A stretch of DNA of 64,000 bases from Aeromonas lusitana. GTDB taxonomy: Bacteria > Pseudomonadota > Gammaproteobacteria > Enterobacterales > Aeromonadaceae. The translations under genes were made by a program, and so were the position numbers. Positions within the stretch are counted from its first letter, which is position 1, and the number at the start of each line of letters is the position of its first letter. The DNA lies in the NCBI RefSeq assembly GCF_002812985.1, contig NZ_PGCP01000015.1, positions 1-64,000 of the forward strand. Reading direction: 5' to 3'. Of the stretch, positions 8,914 through 18,295 are shown in pieces. Under the pieces are notes generated by a model. That model searched no databases. It was not told the DNA's origin and saw nothing but the letters and a program-made list of their open reading frames with translations.

Positions 8914-10340
8914 ACGATATCTCTACCCGAGAGTGTTTCGGCTGCGGTCGACGGATGGAGCGAGCGCACCGGATCTTCAAGAAAGAGCCCTATTGTGGAA
9001 CATGCTATGCGCGTGAATTTAAGCGCAAACCATGTCCTCAATGCGGTGAGATGGCTCGGTTGCCAGAGAGGCATCCTAATGCAATCTGTTCGAGTTGCGA
9101 AAAGCGTAAACCCTGTGTTCGCTGCGGCAAGGAGGGGTATCGACTCGGGCTAATGAGTGAATATGGACCTGTATGCATGGCATGTGCGAGGTACTTTGCT
9201 GAAGAGAAGGCGTGTAGTTGGTGTGGCTCAGTTTCGCGCCACCTTTCTCGGGTACTGCGTCTTGGTTTTGATGAACCCGTCTGTCCTCGATGTGCTAGAG
9301 CTGACCATGCCTGTTGCCAGGCTTGTGGCCGATCTCGGCGATTGCAGGATGCACCCAATGGACAAAAGCTATGTTCGAGGTGTTTGGCGTTAGGAGCTAT
9401 ACCCTGTTCAAAATGCGGGGCCCCCATGCCAGCAGGCCTGGGGGATACATGCAAAAATTGCCACTGGCTGCAGGTTTTTGAGCAGCGGCTTCATTTCAAT
9501 CAAGAGGTGCTTCATCCCCCAGTGCAGGAGTTGTATCAATCTTTTTCGTGCTGGCTTCTAGGACATTGTGGTGCCCGCCGAGCATCGAGGTTGCTTGCTC
9601 GATATTTGGCATTTTTCGAATCAATACAGCAACTCTATATAAATGAATCAATGAGTTATCAGCAATTGGTGAAGCAATTTGGTGCTGACATGCTGAGACG
9701 TCATCGTTTAGCTGTTCGCTGGCTGATAGATAGCCATGGATGGGTTGAGGATGGCAATTCTAGGCTTGAAGACTCAGAGGCAAGGGGTATTGAACGACTT
9801 CTTCTCGGTGTTTCAGATCCACTGGCCAACCGATTGTTGGTGGGCTACTACCAATATCTGAGTACCAAGCATCAGCAAGGGGGACTATCGCTGAGATCTG
9901 TGCGGCTAGCGTTGACTCCGGCCAAGAAATTACTGGGGCAAAGTCTCAAAGCGGGGCGATCTATCCCTGACCAAAAAGACTTGTGTGCATATCTCTCCCA
10001 ATACCCAGGACAAAAGGCTGCTGTGTATGGCTTTATTACGTACCTGAACCGGGAGCAGCATGCCGTGCTGGATGTGAGGCAGATCCATCAAAAGAAGCAT
10101 AAAAATCAGGCTAAATCTGTGCTGGAAAAGAGGCTTGCAGAAATGGTTCAAATGTCTAGGTCTGATAAGGCATTTCAAAAAATGTGGGCTATCACTGCTC
10201 TGGCATACTTTCACGGGTTGTCGAATGTCAGTATCAGGCAGCAGATTGCGAAAGAGGGGCTTGAAGACGATGGTGACGGGCTAATTTTCCATCATGCAGG
10301 GCTGACCTATTGGATCCCAAAGTGTTCAATCAAGTTGTAA
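8910..10340 (+). CDS. tnsF: TnsF-like target selector: zinc ribbons plus inactivated tyrosine-recombinase region
   Basis: 476 aa. The ATG at 8910 overlaps tniQ (ATGA). Residues 9-184 hold twelve C-x-x-C pairs, about six zinc ribbons. The rest is alpha-helical with a SAM-like core-binding region. The C-terminal helix ALAYFHGLSNVSI (about 430-442) resembles the box I helix of tyrosine recombinases (GLR-x-S-E), but the catalytic arginine is a serine. The protein ends about 35 residues later, before any HxxR or tyrosine. Tn6022-like elements use TnsF, which has an inactivated tyrosine recombinase domain, to target comM. Position, insertion site and architecture all agree. The domain match is by eye. 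Confidence 0.72.
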   Translation: MNDISTRECFGCGRRMERAHRIFKKEPYCGTCYAREFKRKPCPQCGEMARLPERHPNAICSSCEKRKPCVRCGKEGYRLGLMSEYGPVCMACARYFAEEKACSWCGSVSRHLSRVLRLGFDEPVCPRCARADHACCQACGRSRRLQDAPNGQKLCSRCLALGAIPCSKCGAPMPAGLGDTCKNCHWLQVFEQRLHFNQEVLHPPVQELYQSFSCWLLGHCGARRASRLLARYLAFFESIQQLYINESMSYQQLVKQFGADMLRRHRLAVRWLIDSHGWVEDGNSRLEDSEARGIERLLLGVSDPLANRLLVGYYQYLSTKHQQGGLSLRSVRLALTPAKKLLGQSLKAGRSIPDQKDLCAYLSQYPGQKAAVYGFITYLNREQHAVLDVRQIHQKKHKNQAKSVLEKRLAEMVQMSRSDKAFQKMWAITALAYFHGLSNVSIRQQIAKEGLEDDGDGLIFHHAGLTYWIPKCSIKL

Positions 10341-11925
10341 GTTCAGTCTGTTCTCCCCAATAAACACGGAGCTGCTTTTTCACCAAATTCAGATCAAAAA
10401 ATTCCTCAGAGAGCTCAAACGAAATAATCTCGGGCATATCGCCGTAGATAGGCTCAAGGATGAGAGTCCCTTCAACCCGGTCGGTGTACTCAACTTGCAC
10501 GCACCCCATCATGCGACGTCTTGGTTTCTCGCTTCCATTTTGAATAAAGCAAGTAGCGTAGGGATTCATCTGTGGGTCATGGATGACAGGGATCGGGAAC
10601 GCATATGCAGCTAGGCTGTAAGGCGTCATGAGGGTGAAGCAAAGCGCATTCTGCAATGTTGATAGCCCAGCCTGGAAGAACTCAGGTAACTCTTGAATAT
10701 CAAAGTGTTGAGAGGTTACTCCACTTTCGATTTCTACGGGGGTAATGCCCTTACCTTGATCTGTTGCTCCGACACTGAATGCACCTGGAGGAGCAGTGGA
10801 GTAAGGCTCTTCTTTTGGAATCGAAAAACTAGGGTTTCTAAAAATGGTTTTAGTTTCGAGATCCGGGAATCTGGAACTAGCTGAGATGAACTGTACATGC
10901 CTAGTCTGTCTCTTCTCATCTGGATCTGTATCAGTTAATAAAATGGCATCATTATTTTTTCTTTCACTTTTTTGTTGATCAGGCCGATCGGCCGAGTCTG
11001 ACGGCTTGAATTTGGTTTTATTCCCAGTAGCTACATATCGGATGGATTTAAACGGAAACTCATAAGAACAGGAAAGGATCTCATAAACAATAAATGTTCC
11101 AACTTGCGATCCATCATGCCTGAGCCATTGTCCAGAAACGTGTAGATCTGTTTCACCATCAAAAGGAAAACGGCATTTTGGGTAGATTGGGAGACCAAGG
11201 CTGGAGCAAGAAAGAGCACTTTTCCCGATCAAAGAAGCCGCACTCCAAGCTGCAGGGGAGTAGAGTATTCGTGCAATGTCTGCGGCGGATGCACCAGAGA
11301 TTCCATCAGCAAGACGGAGAAACACAGATTCATCTGAGCGTTTTACGTACTGCTTAGCTAACTCAGTTCGGGTAAGTGTTGGCTTGAAAAGGGTAGATAA
11401 AAGCGAGCTCGAAGATCCGAAGTAAAAGCGTATGAGCTCCATACAAGGGATGATGATTTGTAGTTGAGTTCGGTCTGTGATGACGATGCAGTTCGAATGT
11501 GTATGTGCGCTATGCCATGGATGCAAATGAATAGGTAGCCAGTATATTAATGAACGTAACGCCCCATACTTTTCGGAATTTGGTTTTCCGCCAGCTTTAT
11601 AAAAGCTTGTTGTTTCAGCACTTATTTTCAGCTTAAGAAATGCTTCTTTTGTCGGAGCGGTATTTTCACCGGTTGCCTGACCGTGTTGCCAGATGTCGCC
11701 TACCTTTAAGAATGGCAGAAGTCCAATTGGCAACCATATCTCTTTCCTGTCACTTTCTTTCATGGGGTGGGGACGTGGGTGCCGAGACAACTGCACTGCA
11801 ATGGATGGCTGAGATTGCTGCCTGTTCAGGTCTGGATAGGCCACATTGCCAAACCAATCGATTCTCCAGGTTTCTTCGTGTGCAGATAGTTTTTCAATCG
11901 TGAATGGAGCTTTCATGTTATTCAT
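10330..11925 (-). CDS. TnsE-like protein, convergent with the tns operon
   Basis: 531 aa, close to the 538 aa of Tn7 TnsE. By eye it follows the TnsE plan. An IPCMELIRFYFG-SSS block near residue 160 resembles IPQLELARSLF of TnsE. An FPFDG-x-x-DLHVSGQW block near 255 precedes a VYEI strand like VEEI of TnsE. Then come a variable charged linker and a C-terminal domain opening QELPEFFQAGLSTL. TnsE directs Tn7 to replicating plasmids through the sliding clamp. It lies tail to tail with tnsF (11-bp overlap), unlike canonical Tn7. No catalytic motif is visible. It could instead be an unrelated cargo protein. Confidence 0.5.
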   Translation of the reverse strand: MNNMKAPFTIEKLSAHEETWRIDWFGNVAYPDLNRQQSQPSIAVQLSRHPRPHPMKESDRKEIWLPIGLLPFLKVGDIWQHGQATGENTAPTKEAFLKLKISAETTSFYKAGGKPNSEKYGALRSLIYWLPIHLHPWHSAHTHSNCIVITDRTQLQIIIPCMELIRFYFGSSSSLLSTLFKPTLTRTELAKQYVKRSDESVFLRLADGISGASAADIARILYSPAAWSAASLIGKSALSCSSLGLPIYPKCRFPFDGETDLHVSGQWLRHDGSQVGTFIVYEILSCSYEFPFKSIRYVATGNKTKFKPSDSADRPDQQKSERKNNDAILLTDTDPDEKRQTRHVQFISASSRFPDLETKTIFRNPSFSIPKEEPYSTAPPGAFSVGATDQGKGITPVEIESGVTSQHFDIQELPEFFQAGLSTLQNALCFTLMTPYSLAAYAFPIPVIHDPQMNPYATCFIQNGSEKPRRRMMGCVQVEYTDRVEGTLILEPIYGDMPEIISFELSEEFFDLNLVKKQLRVYWGEQTELTT

Positions 11926-11937
11926 GTATTTTTTAGA

Positions 11938-12063
11938 TTATGGCCGTGCCCAGCGCAGCAGAATGGCGAGTGCGGTCGCCCAGAATGCCACCTCCCACCA
12001 AAACTGATCCTTGAATAGGATCACATTGTGTAACCCGAGTAAATCAAACAGCAACTCAGTCGA
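11938..12063 (-). pseudogene. 3' fragment of a small membrane protein, paralogue of the gene at 19657-19875
   Basis: An open stretch of about 41 codons ends in FWATALAILLRWARP, clearly related to the end (WIAGLALLLRWIRL) of the intact small membrane protein at 19657-19875. There is no start or first membrane segment. The fragment sits beside an IS remnant, so the cargo once had a second copy of this module, mostly deleted. Confidence 0.7.
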
Positions 12064-12142
12064 CCTCTTCGAACAATGCTTGCAAGGCGAAAAGACGGCC
12101 ATCAGCGCTGCCCTGGCAAACTCAAACTGACTAGGTATAAGC

Positions 12143-13089
12143 GGCGTTGTTGCCTAAATCAGATATTGAAACGTCATTCCCCCCAGCCCCGAGTAATAGC
12201 TATACTTTGGGCTTTCTAACAGGCATATCTAGGGTGCAACTTGTTCATGGCACTCACATACTCCATCACTTCACCCATCTGGCTGTTATAATCTCGCAAG
12301 CTTAGCTTCACCGTCATCAATTGCTAAACCGCAACATTGCTGTCTCCGTGCTAGCACAGCTGATAACCGGATATTCTCTTCCAGTGGGGCAGCTGCAGCC
12401 CCTTTTTCCAGCACTGCATTATTGCGCGGATATCCCTCCTCCCAGAGGCCAGCATTGATGCAGGCCGCGGCTCCTTTACGCATTATCAACTCATTGCAGG
12501 CCTTGAGGTCATAACCACAATCGGCATACACCGTACCTAAGGCGCGGCGCAGCGGATTGAGCAGGGTGGGCAAGACCTAAGTGTCATGGACATTTTCCAG
12601 TGAGACCTCTGCTGCCACGATGTTGTGGCTAGTTGGGTCCACTGTCAGATGCAGCATGCGCCAGACCTGACGCTTATCTGGCTCGTGTTTTTGCTTCTTC
12701 CACTCGCCTTTGCCAAAGATGTTTAGACCGGTGAAATCGATGACCAAGTCCGTTATCCTCCCTTTGGAAGGGCTGCCGATAGGCCACCTTGAGCGTACTG
12801 GCCAGCTTGCTGACGCAGGTGTAACTCGAAGCACGCAGCGGCACTTTCATCAAAGCAAACAGCGAGCCGAACAAGCCCTGGGTCGCACGCAGGGAAAGGC
12901 TGAAAATCCCTTTAAGCATTAGGAAGGTACAAATGGACTGAGTCAGTGTAGTGCTGGCTGTGTCCTCACAGGCCTTGATGATCTTGGTGGAGCCAGTTGC
13001 CCATTGCATCAGAGTCCACCCAGAAGGTTAACAATCAGGGATTGGTTGTACTACGACCAGTTGACGACGGGGTGAAGCGGCTTACCCAT
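12143..13089 (-). mobile_element. Decayed IS5-family (IS903-group) insertion sequence
   Basis: The lower end (12143-12164) resembles the IS903 terminal repeat (GGCGTTGTTGCCTAAATCAG). The transposase reads from an ATG at 13089 (MGKPLHPVNW, then YNQSLI) down to about 12235, but in at least three frames with stops. Recognisable blocks are FLMLKGIFSLSLRA and MKVPLRASSYTC (12.8-12.95 kb), LVIDFTGLNIFGKGEW (12.7 kb) and LLNPLRRALG...YADCGYD (12.5 kb), ending in SLRDYNSQMGEV. The upper inverted repeat is not visible. It cannot encode a working transposase. Confidence 0.85.
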
Positions 13090-13347
13090 GGAGCTGACAT
13101 GATAGAAGATTTGGAGATCAGAGCCCCCGTTACGTCAAAAATTCCGTCCGGGCTAGATGGATTTGAGCAACGACGCAGGCTTAAGCTATAAGCCGTCTAG
13201 TATTGTTCATCCAGCGGTACGCGCCGGATCTCGCAATTCTGATTGAAAATGGGGTTGTCATGCAATAGAGACGCCAGAGAGCCATTCCTCTAATTTCTCA
13301 AGGCATGTTTTGATATTATCAACAGCAAAGAGTATCTTATAAATAAG

Positions 13348-13368
13348 ACACCGGCTTAAAGCCGGTGT
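13348..13368 (-). terminator. Hairpin downstream of the four-gene AT-rich operon
   Basis: ACACCGGCTT-A-AAGCCGGTGT forms a strong stem 50 bp past the last stop of the minus-strand operon, with only a weak T tract. The rest of 13090-13418, between this operon and the IS remnant, shows no convincing gene. Confidence 0.55.
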
Positions 13369-13418
13369 TAGGTTATGCCATAACTTAAATAATCTGTTGC
13401 ATCAATATAATGCAGCTA

Positions 13419-14372
13419 TTAAATTACTATATTTAAAACCAAGCATCTATCATCAGGAATAGAATATGACAATATGTTGTATTCCGCCGGTTTTGTATAG
13501 CACAATTGTACATCTTTATTTTCCAGCCCAACTAAGCCAGCACCTAGCGTTGATATTTTATTACTCAGTGGAGAAATTATGAAATTAGAATCGCCTTGAT
13601 CTTTTATATGGTTCAAAATTGAATTCTTACATGAAATGGGGTCTTTTAAAGAAAAAGATAAATTTCTAACTGATGAGCCATATATTTTCATAAGCTCGTT
13701 AACAAATTTACGGTTTCGCTCATAAAATTCTGTCCTGATAGACTGATTTTCATCACCTAGTCCAATGGAAATATAATTAGGTTCGTATTCCTCAATTGTT
13801 GCAATCGCTCGTTCTAATTCAAATCCGGTGAGAACGATAAGATGCATTGGTTTTTTTGGATAGAAATTTCCAGCAAAACCTAAAACAGAACGAATGTCAG
13901 ACACCCCACGACTTAGCCAGTTATCCATATCTTTCGATAATGTATATATTATTTTTAATGATCGAATGCATATCTTAAACTTATGCATTATTCTCAAAAG
14001 AATTAATAATGACTCTCTTGTAAATGTAGTGATATCAACATAAAAATCAAATTTTCTATCATCTTGAATTAATTTTTCAAAAACAATGCAATACTCTTTG
14101 AAGGTTGACAATGGATCAACAGTAGAAATATCACAAATTGTTGGCAACCCTTTAAATGCATCGGTTATCTTATTTAAGTTATCACCGGTAACGCCAAGCA
14201 TATCTGTTGATTTAAATACAAATATTTTTTCAAAATTCACGTCTTTCAACGAAAGAGGCAAACTTAAACATCTATCTTCAAAGCTAGCACAGCAAATAAA
14301 ACAGCTATTTTCACCACTAACATATGAAGATAAATCACTTATTTTGATTTCTTGTGACATGGTAGACCTCAT
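13419..14372 (-). CDS. Uncharacterised protein, last gene of four-gene putative defence operon
   Basis: 317 aa, not assigned to a family. An N-terminal segment ICCASFEDRCLSLP (about 26-39) looks like a conserved motif. An acidic strand FYVDITTFTRESL (about 109-121) and YISIGLGDENQS (about 199-210) suggest an alpha/beta fold with repeated strand-loop-helix units. There is no signal peptide or membrane segment. Its start overlaps the stop of the ATPase gene by 4 bp, so the two are translated together. It is very AT-rich compared with the chromosome. As the only component without a recognisable activity it could be an effector or sensor, but nothing in the sequence decides this. Confidence 0.75.
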   Translation of the reverse strand: MRSTMSQEIKISDLSSYVSGENSCFICCASFEDRCLSLPLSLKDVNFEKIFVFKSTDMLGVTGDNLNKITDAFKGLPTICDISTVDPLSTFKEYCIVFEKLIQDDRKFDFYVDITTFTRESLLILLRIMHKFKICIRSLKIIYTLSKDMDNWLSRGVSDIRSVLGFAGNFYPKKPMHLIVLTGFELERAIATIEEYEPNYISIGLGDENQSIRTEFYERNRKFVNELMKIYGSSVRNLSFSLKDPISCKNSILNHIKDQGDSNFIISPLSNKISTLGAGLVGLENKDVQLCYTKPAEYNILSYSIPDDRCLVLNIVI

Positions 14373-16195
14373 ATATCCAAAGTCTGTTGTATTTGCATGA
14401 TTCCATCATTATTTCCTTTACTCAGTCGTTCTCTGGTAAAGGCTTTTGGGTCTCTTAAAGACTTCATTAACGCTTCAGATGTAACTGAAAGATTATATGC
14501 ATAACCTGAAGGATCAAGTTTAAAATATGGCGCTAATCGTCTACTTAACGTGAATTTAGGTTTACGTCCCCGTCCCTCTTTAGAACCGATAGATGAACGT
14601 TGCAAATAGCCTAGCTCAACCCCCATATCGAGAACTTGATCCAAAGGAGACACAACATCATCAGCAATCATTATAGAAAATATTTTTCTTTCAGTTGCAT
14701 TTTCATCAAGAAGTCTTGCTCGAAATGTCTCACCAAGTGCCGTAACCAAATTGAGAAGCATGGTGACGTGAGAACTAGTGTAAATAGTCGACTCTTCTTT
14801 TTCAGTCCTACAAGTTGACCTCAACTTTGAAAACTCAGAATCAATAAATTCGAATGACCAGTCTTTTATTATATTGTCTTGTATGTCAGGGGGGATTTTA
14901 GAAATATTTTTATCAATATCTAAAAGTTTGTTTAATTTACTCTGATGAAGACTAGATACTTCGCTATACATTTTAGCTGCAGGATCTAGAAACCATCGTA
15001 TGACACCTGACGATAAATCAACTAAGCTACGAAAACCAGCATAACTAAAGGTTGAAGATGATTTGCTATTTCCAGCAAGCCGACTCATATATATAGGGAC
15101 CGCAAATCTAGTCGTATCGTCGCTGGCTCTATTCCCACCCAAGCCAGAACCATTCTCTCTTAATGCAATTATCTCTTTTTTAATTTTATCTATAGAGGTT
15201 TTTTGTTTTTCATCATCAGGAAAAAATTCTTCCGCAGAGCAATTAACACCTATTAGCCTTAGTCTTTTTTCCACAATTTCTTTAATACGAGACATATACT
15301 TACTGCCATCCCTCGTATAAATCGATCCTATATTAATTTCTGAATAGTCATGTGGAGACTCAATAAGTTTTCCATCTATAGTTCTATATGTTTTGTAACG
15401 CATTTGTGTGGCTATTTTCAAGCATACGGTATCGATCGTCCTACAAGAAACCCACGTATTCAAAACCCTTTGCATGCCCTCATCTAGCTGATCTGCATCA
15501 TCAATCAACAAAAACATAGGTCCATTGCAAAGGAAACCCAATCCTCTCAATAAGTCAAACAATGGAACAACAAAGTCCAAATATGTAAAAATAGCTCCAT
15601 TGTAAGGGTTGTCATTCATGGACTTAAATAATAATCTTCTTAGATATTGTTTAATCCCCATGAACTCATCTTCAAACACCCTTTCAACTTTATCAAGAAC
15701 ATCAGAGTCAGGTTCAAAATCAACGCCTATATGCCCTGAGTTTTTTAAAAGACGATTCAACCCACTGATAAATTCAACATTATTAAAAAGTCGACTCTCT
15801 ACAACTCTATTTATAGATTTAAAAGTCGTGAATAATATATGGGTGACCATTATGTGTTCAGCGATAACATAATAAGACCCCCCCTCTAATAAACTCCATT
15901 CAGTAATATCAGACCATGCCTTTTTAATCGGAACATGAACCGCATAATATTGAAGCTCATTTATATTAAATACATTGCCAGCAGCTAGTTGAACATCTGG
16001 TTCTAAGTAACGTAGCATCATACTTTTACCAGTACCGCGAGGGCCATGAATAAAAGTATGTCCAATTTCCTTGATTTTATGAAAGTCAGTAAATACATCA
16101 ACGAAAAGTTTTGCTGTATCCAGAGGGGAAAGAGCCTCAGGAGTTCTAACTTCGAACGGATTGATGTAATCATTCCTCATGCTATTTTCCCTCAA
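14369..16195 (-). CDS. P-loop ATPase (ORC/STAND-like) of putative defence operon
   Basis: 608 aa. Walker A is GPRGTGKS (51-58) and Walker B is LLIDDADQLDE (229-239). The N-terminus NPFEVRTPEAL resembles the start of ORC/Cdc6-like or KAP-like bacterial ATPases that act as DNA-bound or signalling switches. After the ATPase core, residues about 480-600 include a probable winged-helix region (DMGVELGYLQRSSIGSKEGRGRKPKF). It overlaps the HD gene upstream by 14 bp and the next gene by 4 bp. The length and AT content set it apart from host genes. The exact family is uncertain. Confidence 0.8.
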   Translation of the reverse strand: MRENSMRNDYINPFEVRTPEALSPLDTAKLFVDVFTDFHKIKEIGHTFIHGPRGTGKSMMLRYLEPDVQLAAGNVFNINELQYYAVHVPIKKAWSDITEWSLLEGGSYYVIAEHIMVTHILFTTFKSINRVVESRLFNNVEFISGLNRLLKNSGHIGVDFEPDSDVLDKVERVFEDEFMGIKQYLRRLLFKSMNDNPYNGAIFTYLDFVVPLFDLLRGLGFLCNGPMFLLIDDADQLDEGMQRVLNTWVSCRTIDTVCLKIATQMRYKTYRTIDGKLIESPHDYSEINIGSIYTRDGSKYMSRIKEIVEKRLRLIGVNCSAEEFFPDDEKQKTSIDKIKKEIIALRENGSGLGGNRASDDTTRFAVPIYMSRLAGNSKSSSTFSYAGFRSLVDLSSGVIRWFLDPAAKMYSEVSSLHQSKLNKLLDIDKNISKIPPDIQDNIIKDWSFEFIDSEFSKLRSTCRTEKEESTIYTSSHVTMLLNLVTALGETFRARLLDENATERKIFSIMIADDVVSPLDQVLDMGVELGYLQRSSIGSKEGRGRKPKFTLSRRLAPYFKLDPSGYAYNLSVTSEALMKSLRDPKAFTRERLSKGNNDGIMQIQQTLDI

Positions 16196-17201
16196 GCCTA
16201 AATTTTAAATTTTCCCCACGCCATTCATCATGCCTTTTAGACAGATTCAATGACTCGGACGGATAGCCAACATGAGTGTCAATTGTAAGCGTATCTACAT
16301 TTTCGTATTCATCATCTTTTATATTTATAGTTGCACGAATTGAATCTATATTTACTACACCATGGAAAAAACGACTGCAATAGAGTCTTTCACAATGCAT
16401 TTTTTCTATTCTTTCAAATATTTCATCTATGAGATAAACCTCACTATCATTCTTACCTACTTTTTTTTGCGTATACTCGACCGGGACATCAAATGTGATT
16501 CTAACCATTCGGCCAGGAATGTCGACATTTGAAGCTGTAATTGACTCAGCATACAGATGAAACACTTCACTACGCTTAGGTATAATTTCCTTCTGAATGC
16601 CATAAGTAGCGGCTCTTGTTTTATTTTCACAGATTTCATCAGCAAATCTGACTATCGCTGAAATTAATCTTGGCCTAAAGGTGGCATTTAAATAATCCGT
16701 TTCGTGGGAATTAAATTTCTCACCTATTGTGTCTTTACTTCCACTGTTTGCTCTCCCACCATGCACTTCAGCAATATTAGCTATATGCTTTTTCTCTATA
16801 TTACAGGTGGTTACAGCAATACCAATATCTTTTAATATCTCAAAAGCTTTTTTTTCATGATTAGCCCGGCCAAACACATTACCTGCATCATGAAGCAAAA
16901 TACCTGTCATGAGTAAGTATACTTCATAACACTTTAGGCTTATCTGATCATTTTCATGCTCCAATCCTAACAATTTCCCAGCATATCTAATAACCTGATC
17001 AAAATGCTTAGGGCCGTGGTCTGTGTAAAGTCCTCCATCTTCTAATGAAGTAGTCGCACCAATAAGTGGATAGCAATTCTCTACTAGCCATTGCTTCAGA
17101 GATGAGTATCTAGCAACATAGTCAACATTACTCTCGGGAAACGAAGTATCTTGACGGGCATTCTTAACAAACCATTTTTCTAAAACAGTAGTAAAAGTCA
17201 T
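16182..17201 (-). CDS. HD-domain metal-dependent hydrolase of putative defence operon
   Basis: 339 aa. The full set of HD-superfamily metal ligands is visible: DHGPKH (H62/H66), LLHDAG (H104-D105), EVHGG (H147) and RFADE (D188). The arrangement resembles HD domains found in prokaryotic conflict systems and in nucleotide phosphohydrolases such as dGTPases. The substrate is unknown. The C-terminal 140 residues form a beta-rich region of unknown role. It overlaps the methyltransferase gene by 4 bp (ATGA) and the ATPase gene by 14 bp, so all four genes form one operon. Confidence 0.85.
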   Translation of the reverse strand: MTFTTVLEKWFVKNARQDTSFPESNVDYVARYSSLKQWLVENCYPLIGATTSLEDGGLYTDHGPKHFDQVIRYAGKLLGLEHENDQISLKCYEVYLLMTGILLHDAGNVFGRANHEKKAFEILKDIGIAVTTCNIEKKHIANIAEVHGGRANSGSKDTIGEKFNSHETDYLNATFRPRLISAIVRFADEICENKTRAATYGIQKEIIPKRSEVFHLYAESITASNVDIPGRMVRITFDVPVEYTQKKVGKNDSEVYLIDEIFERIEKMHCERLYCSRFFHGVVNIDSIRATINIKDDEYENVDTLTIDTHVGYPSESLNLSKRHDEWRGENLKFRLEGK

Positions 17202-18286
17202 AGCTGATAATTCTTCTTGAGTATCTGCTGAAAAAGAGCTTTCGCTAACAATGGGGGAACAGCATTGCCAACTTGCTGCTGCTGGAAACCAATACTTCCC
17301 TCAAATACAAATTCATCAGGAAAAGACTGCAATCTTGCTGCCTCCCTAACAGAAAGCCCCCTATCTTGTATAGGATGGATTAACATGTTTTTACGGAAAT
17401 TACCGATTACTACAGATGGTGATTTTTCACATAACCTTCTGTATATACCCGTATGGCATCTTGTTTTGTCCTTGTAATTAGACATTAGATGGTCTGGAAT
17501 ATTTTCCCAGTTACCACCTTGAGGTATATATTTATATCGACCGACAATAAACGGAGCATTTTTTGTAACTATATTGTTAGAGCACCCTTCCAACCGCCCT
17601 CTCATTAGTCTAGAGTACTCACTGACCGGATCACTAGAATAGGTCATATAACATTTTGAACTGCCATTATCTAAAAGTGGCAAATCCCCAATAGCTTCTT
17701 GAACAGTCACTTTATGACTATCACTTGGCTTGGGAAAGGAAAATGGCTCATTATGTAAACTAGCAACAACAAAGAATCGATCTCTTCGTTGCGGGACTCC
17801 ATAATCCACAGCATTTAAGATGCTTGCAAAGCAAGTGTAACCAAGTTTTTCAAGTGACAGAATGACCTTCTCAGCAAAGAATCCTTTTTCTGTTTCCAAT
17901 ATTCCTTTAACATTCTCGAAAACTATCCAGTCAGGTTTATATAAACTGGCCATTCTCAAAAACTCTAAAAAAAGCCAATTTGTTTCATTATCAGATGTCC
18001 GAGTCTTCTGATTTGAGGTGGAAAAGCCTTGGCATGGAGGTCCTCCGAACAAAACAATTTGCTCTCCATTTTTTGTTTCAATATCAACTTTATTGAATTT
18101 TCTTATGTCGTCAGCGAAAACCCCAAATTTTGGTCGATGATTTCTTAAGTAAGTTGCGGCAGCATGCTTATCAGCCTCAACAACAACTTGGACATCAATA
18201 CCAGCCTGTCTCGCGCCCAAAGACATCCCACCAGCTCCAGCGAATAAGTCAATACCAATCATAGTCTTTTCTGTCATTAATGGCAT
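17198..18286 (-). CDS. DNA (cytosine-5-)methyltransferase, first gene of putative defence operon
   Basis: 362 aa, a complete C5-cytosine methyltransferase. Motif I is FAGAGGMSLG (15-24, S-adenosylmethionine binding). Motif IV is GGPPCQGFS with the catalytic C85. Motif VI is ENV (124-126), motif VIII is RRDRFF, and motifs IX-X are SVREAARLQSFP and QQVGNAVPP. The target-recognition region (about 190-290) is short. No restriction endonuclease follows. Instead an HD hydrolase, an ATPase and an unknown protein do. M9 (MIGIDLF) is an alternative start. AT-rich composition indicates transfer. Confidence 0.95.
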   Translation of the reverse strand: MPLMTEKTMIGIDLFAGAGGMSLGARQAGIDVQVVVEADKHAAATYLRNHRPKFGVFADDIRKFNKVDIETKNGEQIVLFGGPPCQGFSTSNQKTRTSDNETNWLFLEFLRMASLYKPDWIVFENVKGILETEKGFFAEKVILSLEKLGYTCFASILNAVDYGVPQRRDRFFVVASLHNEPFSFPKPSDSHKVTVQEAIGDLPLLDNGSSKCYMTYSSDPVSEYSRLMRGRLEGCSNNIVTKNAPFIVGRYKYIPQGGNWENIPDHLMSNYKDKTRCHTGIYRRLCEKSPSVVIGNFRKNMLIHPIQDRGLSVREAARLQSFPDEFVFEGSIGFQQQQVGNAVPPLLAKALFQQILKKNYQL

Positions 18287-18295
18287 CCAATGTTA

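Noticed and set aside
12143..13089. A functional IS that moved the cargo
   Set aside because: The transposase is split over several frames with stops, and one terminal repeat is missing.
17198..18286. A plain type II restriction-modification system
   Set aside because: The methyltransferase is complete, but none of the three coupled genes shows a restriction nuclease motif. Instead they carry HD and P-loop ATPase motifs.
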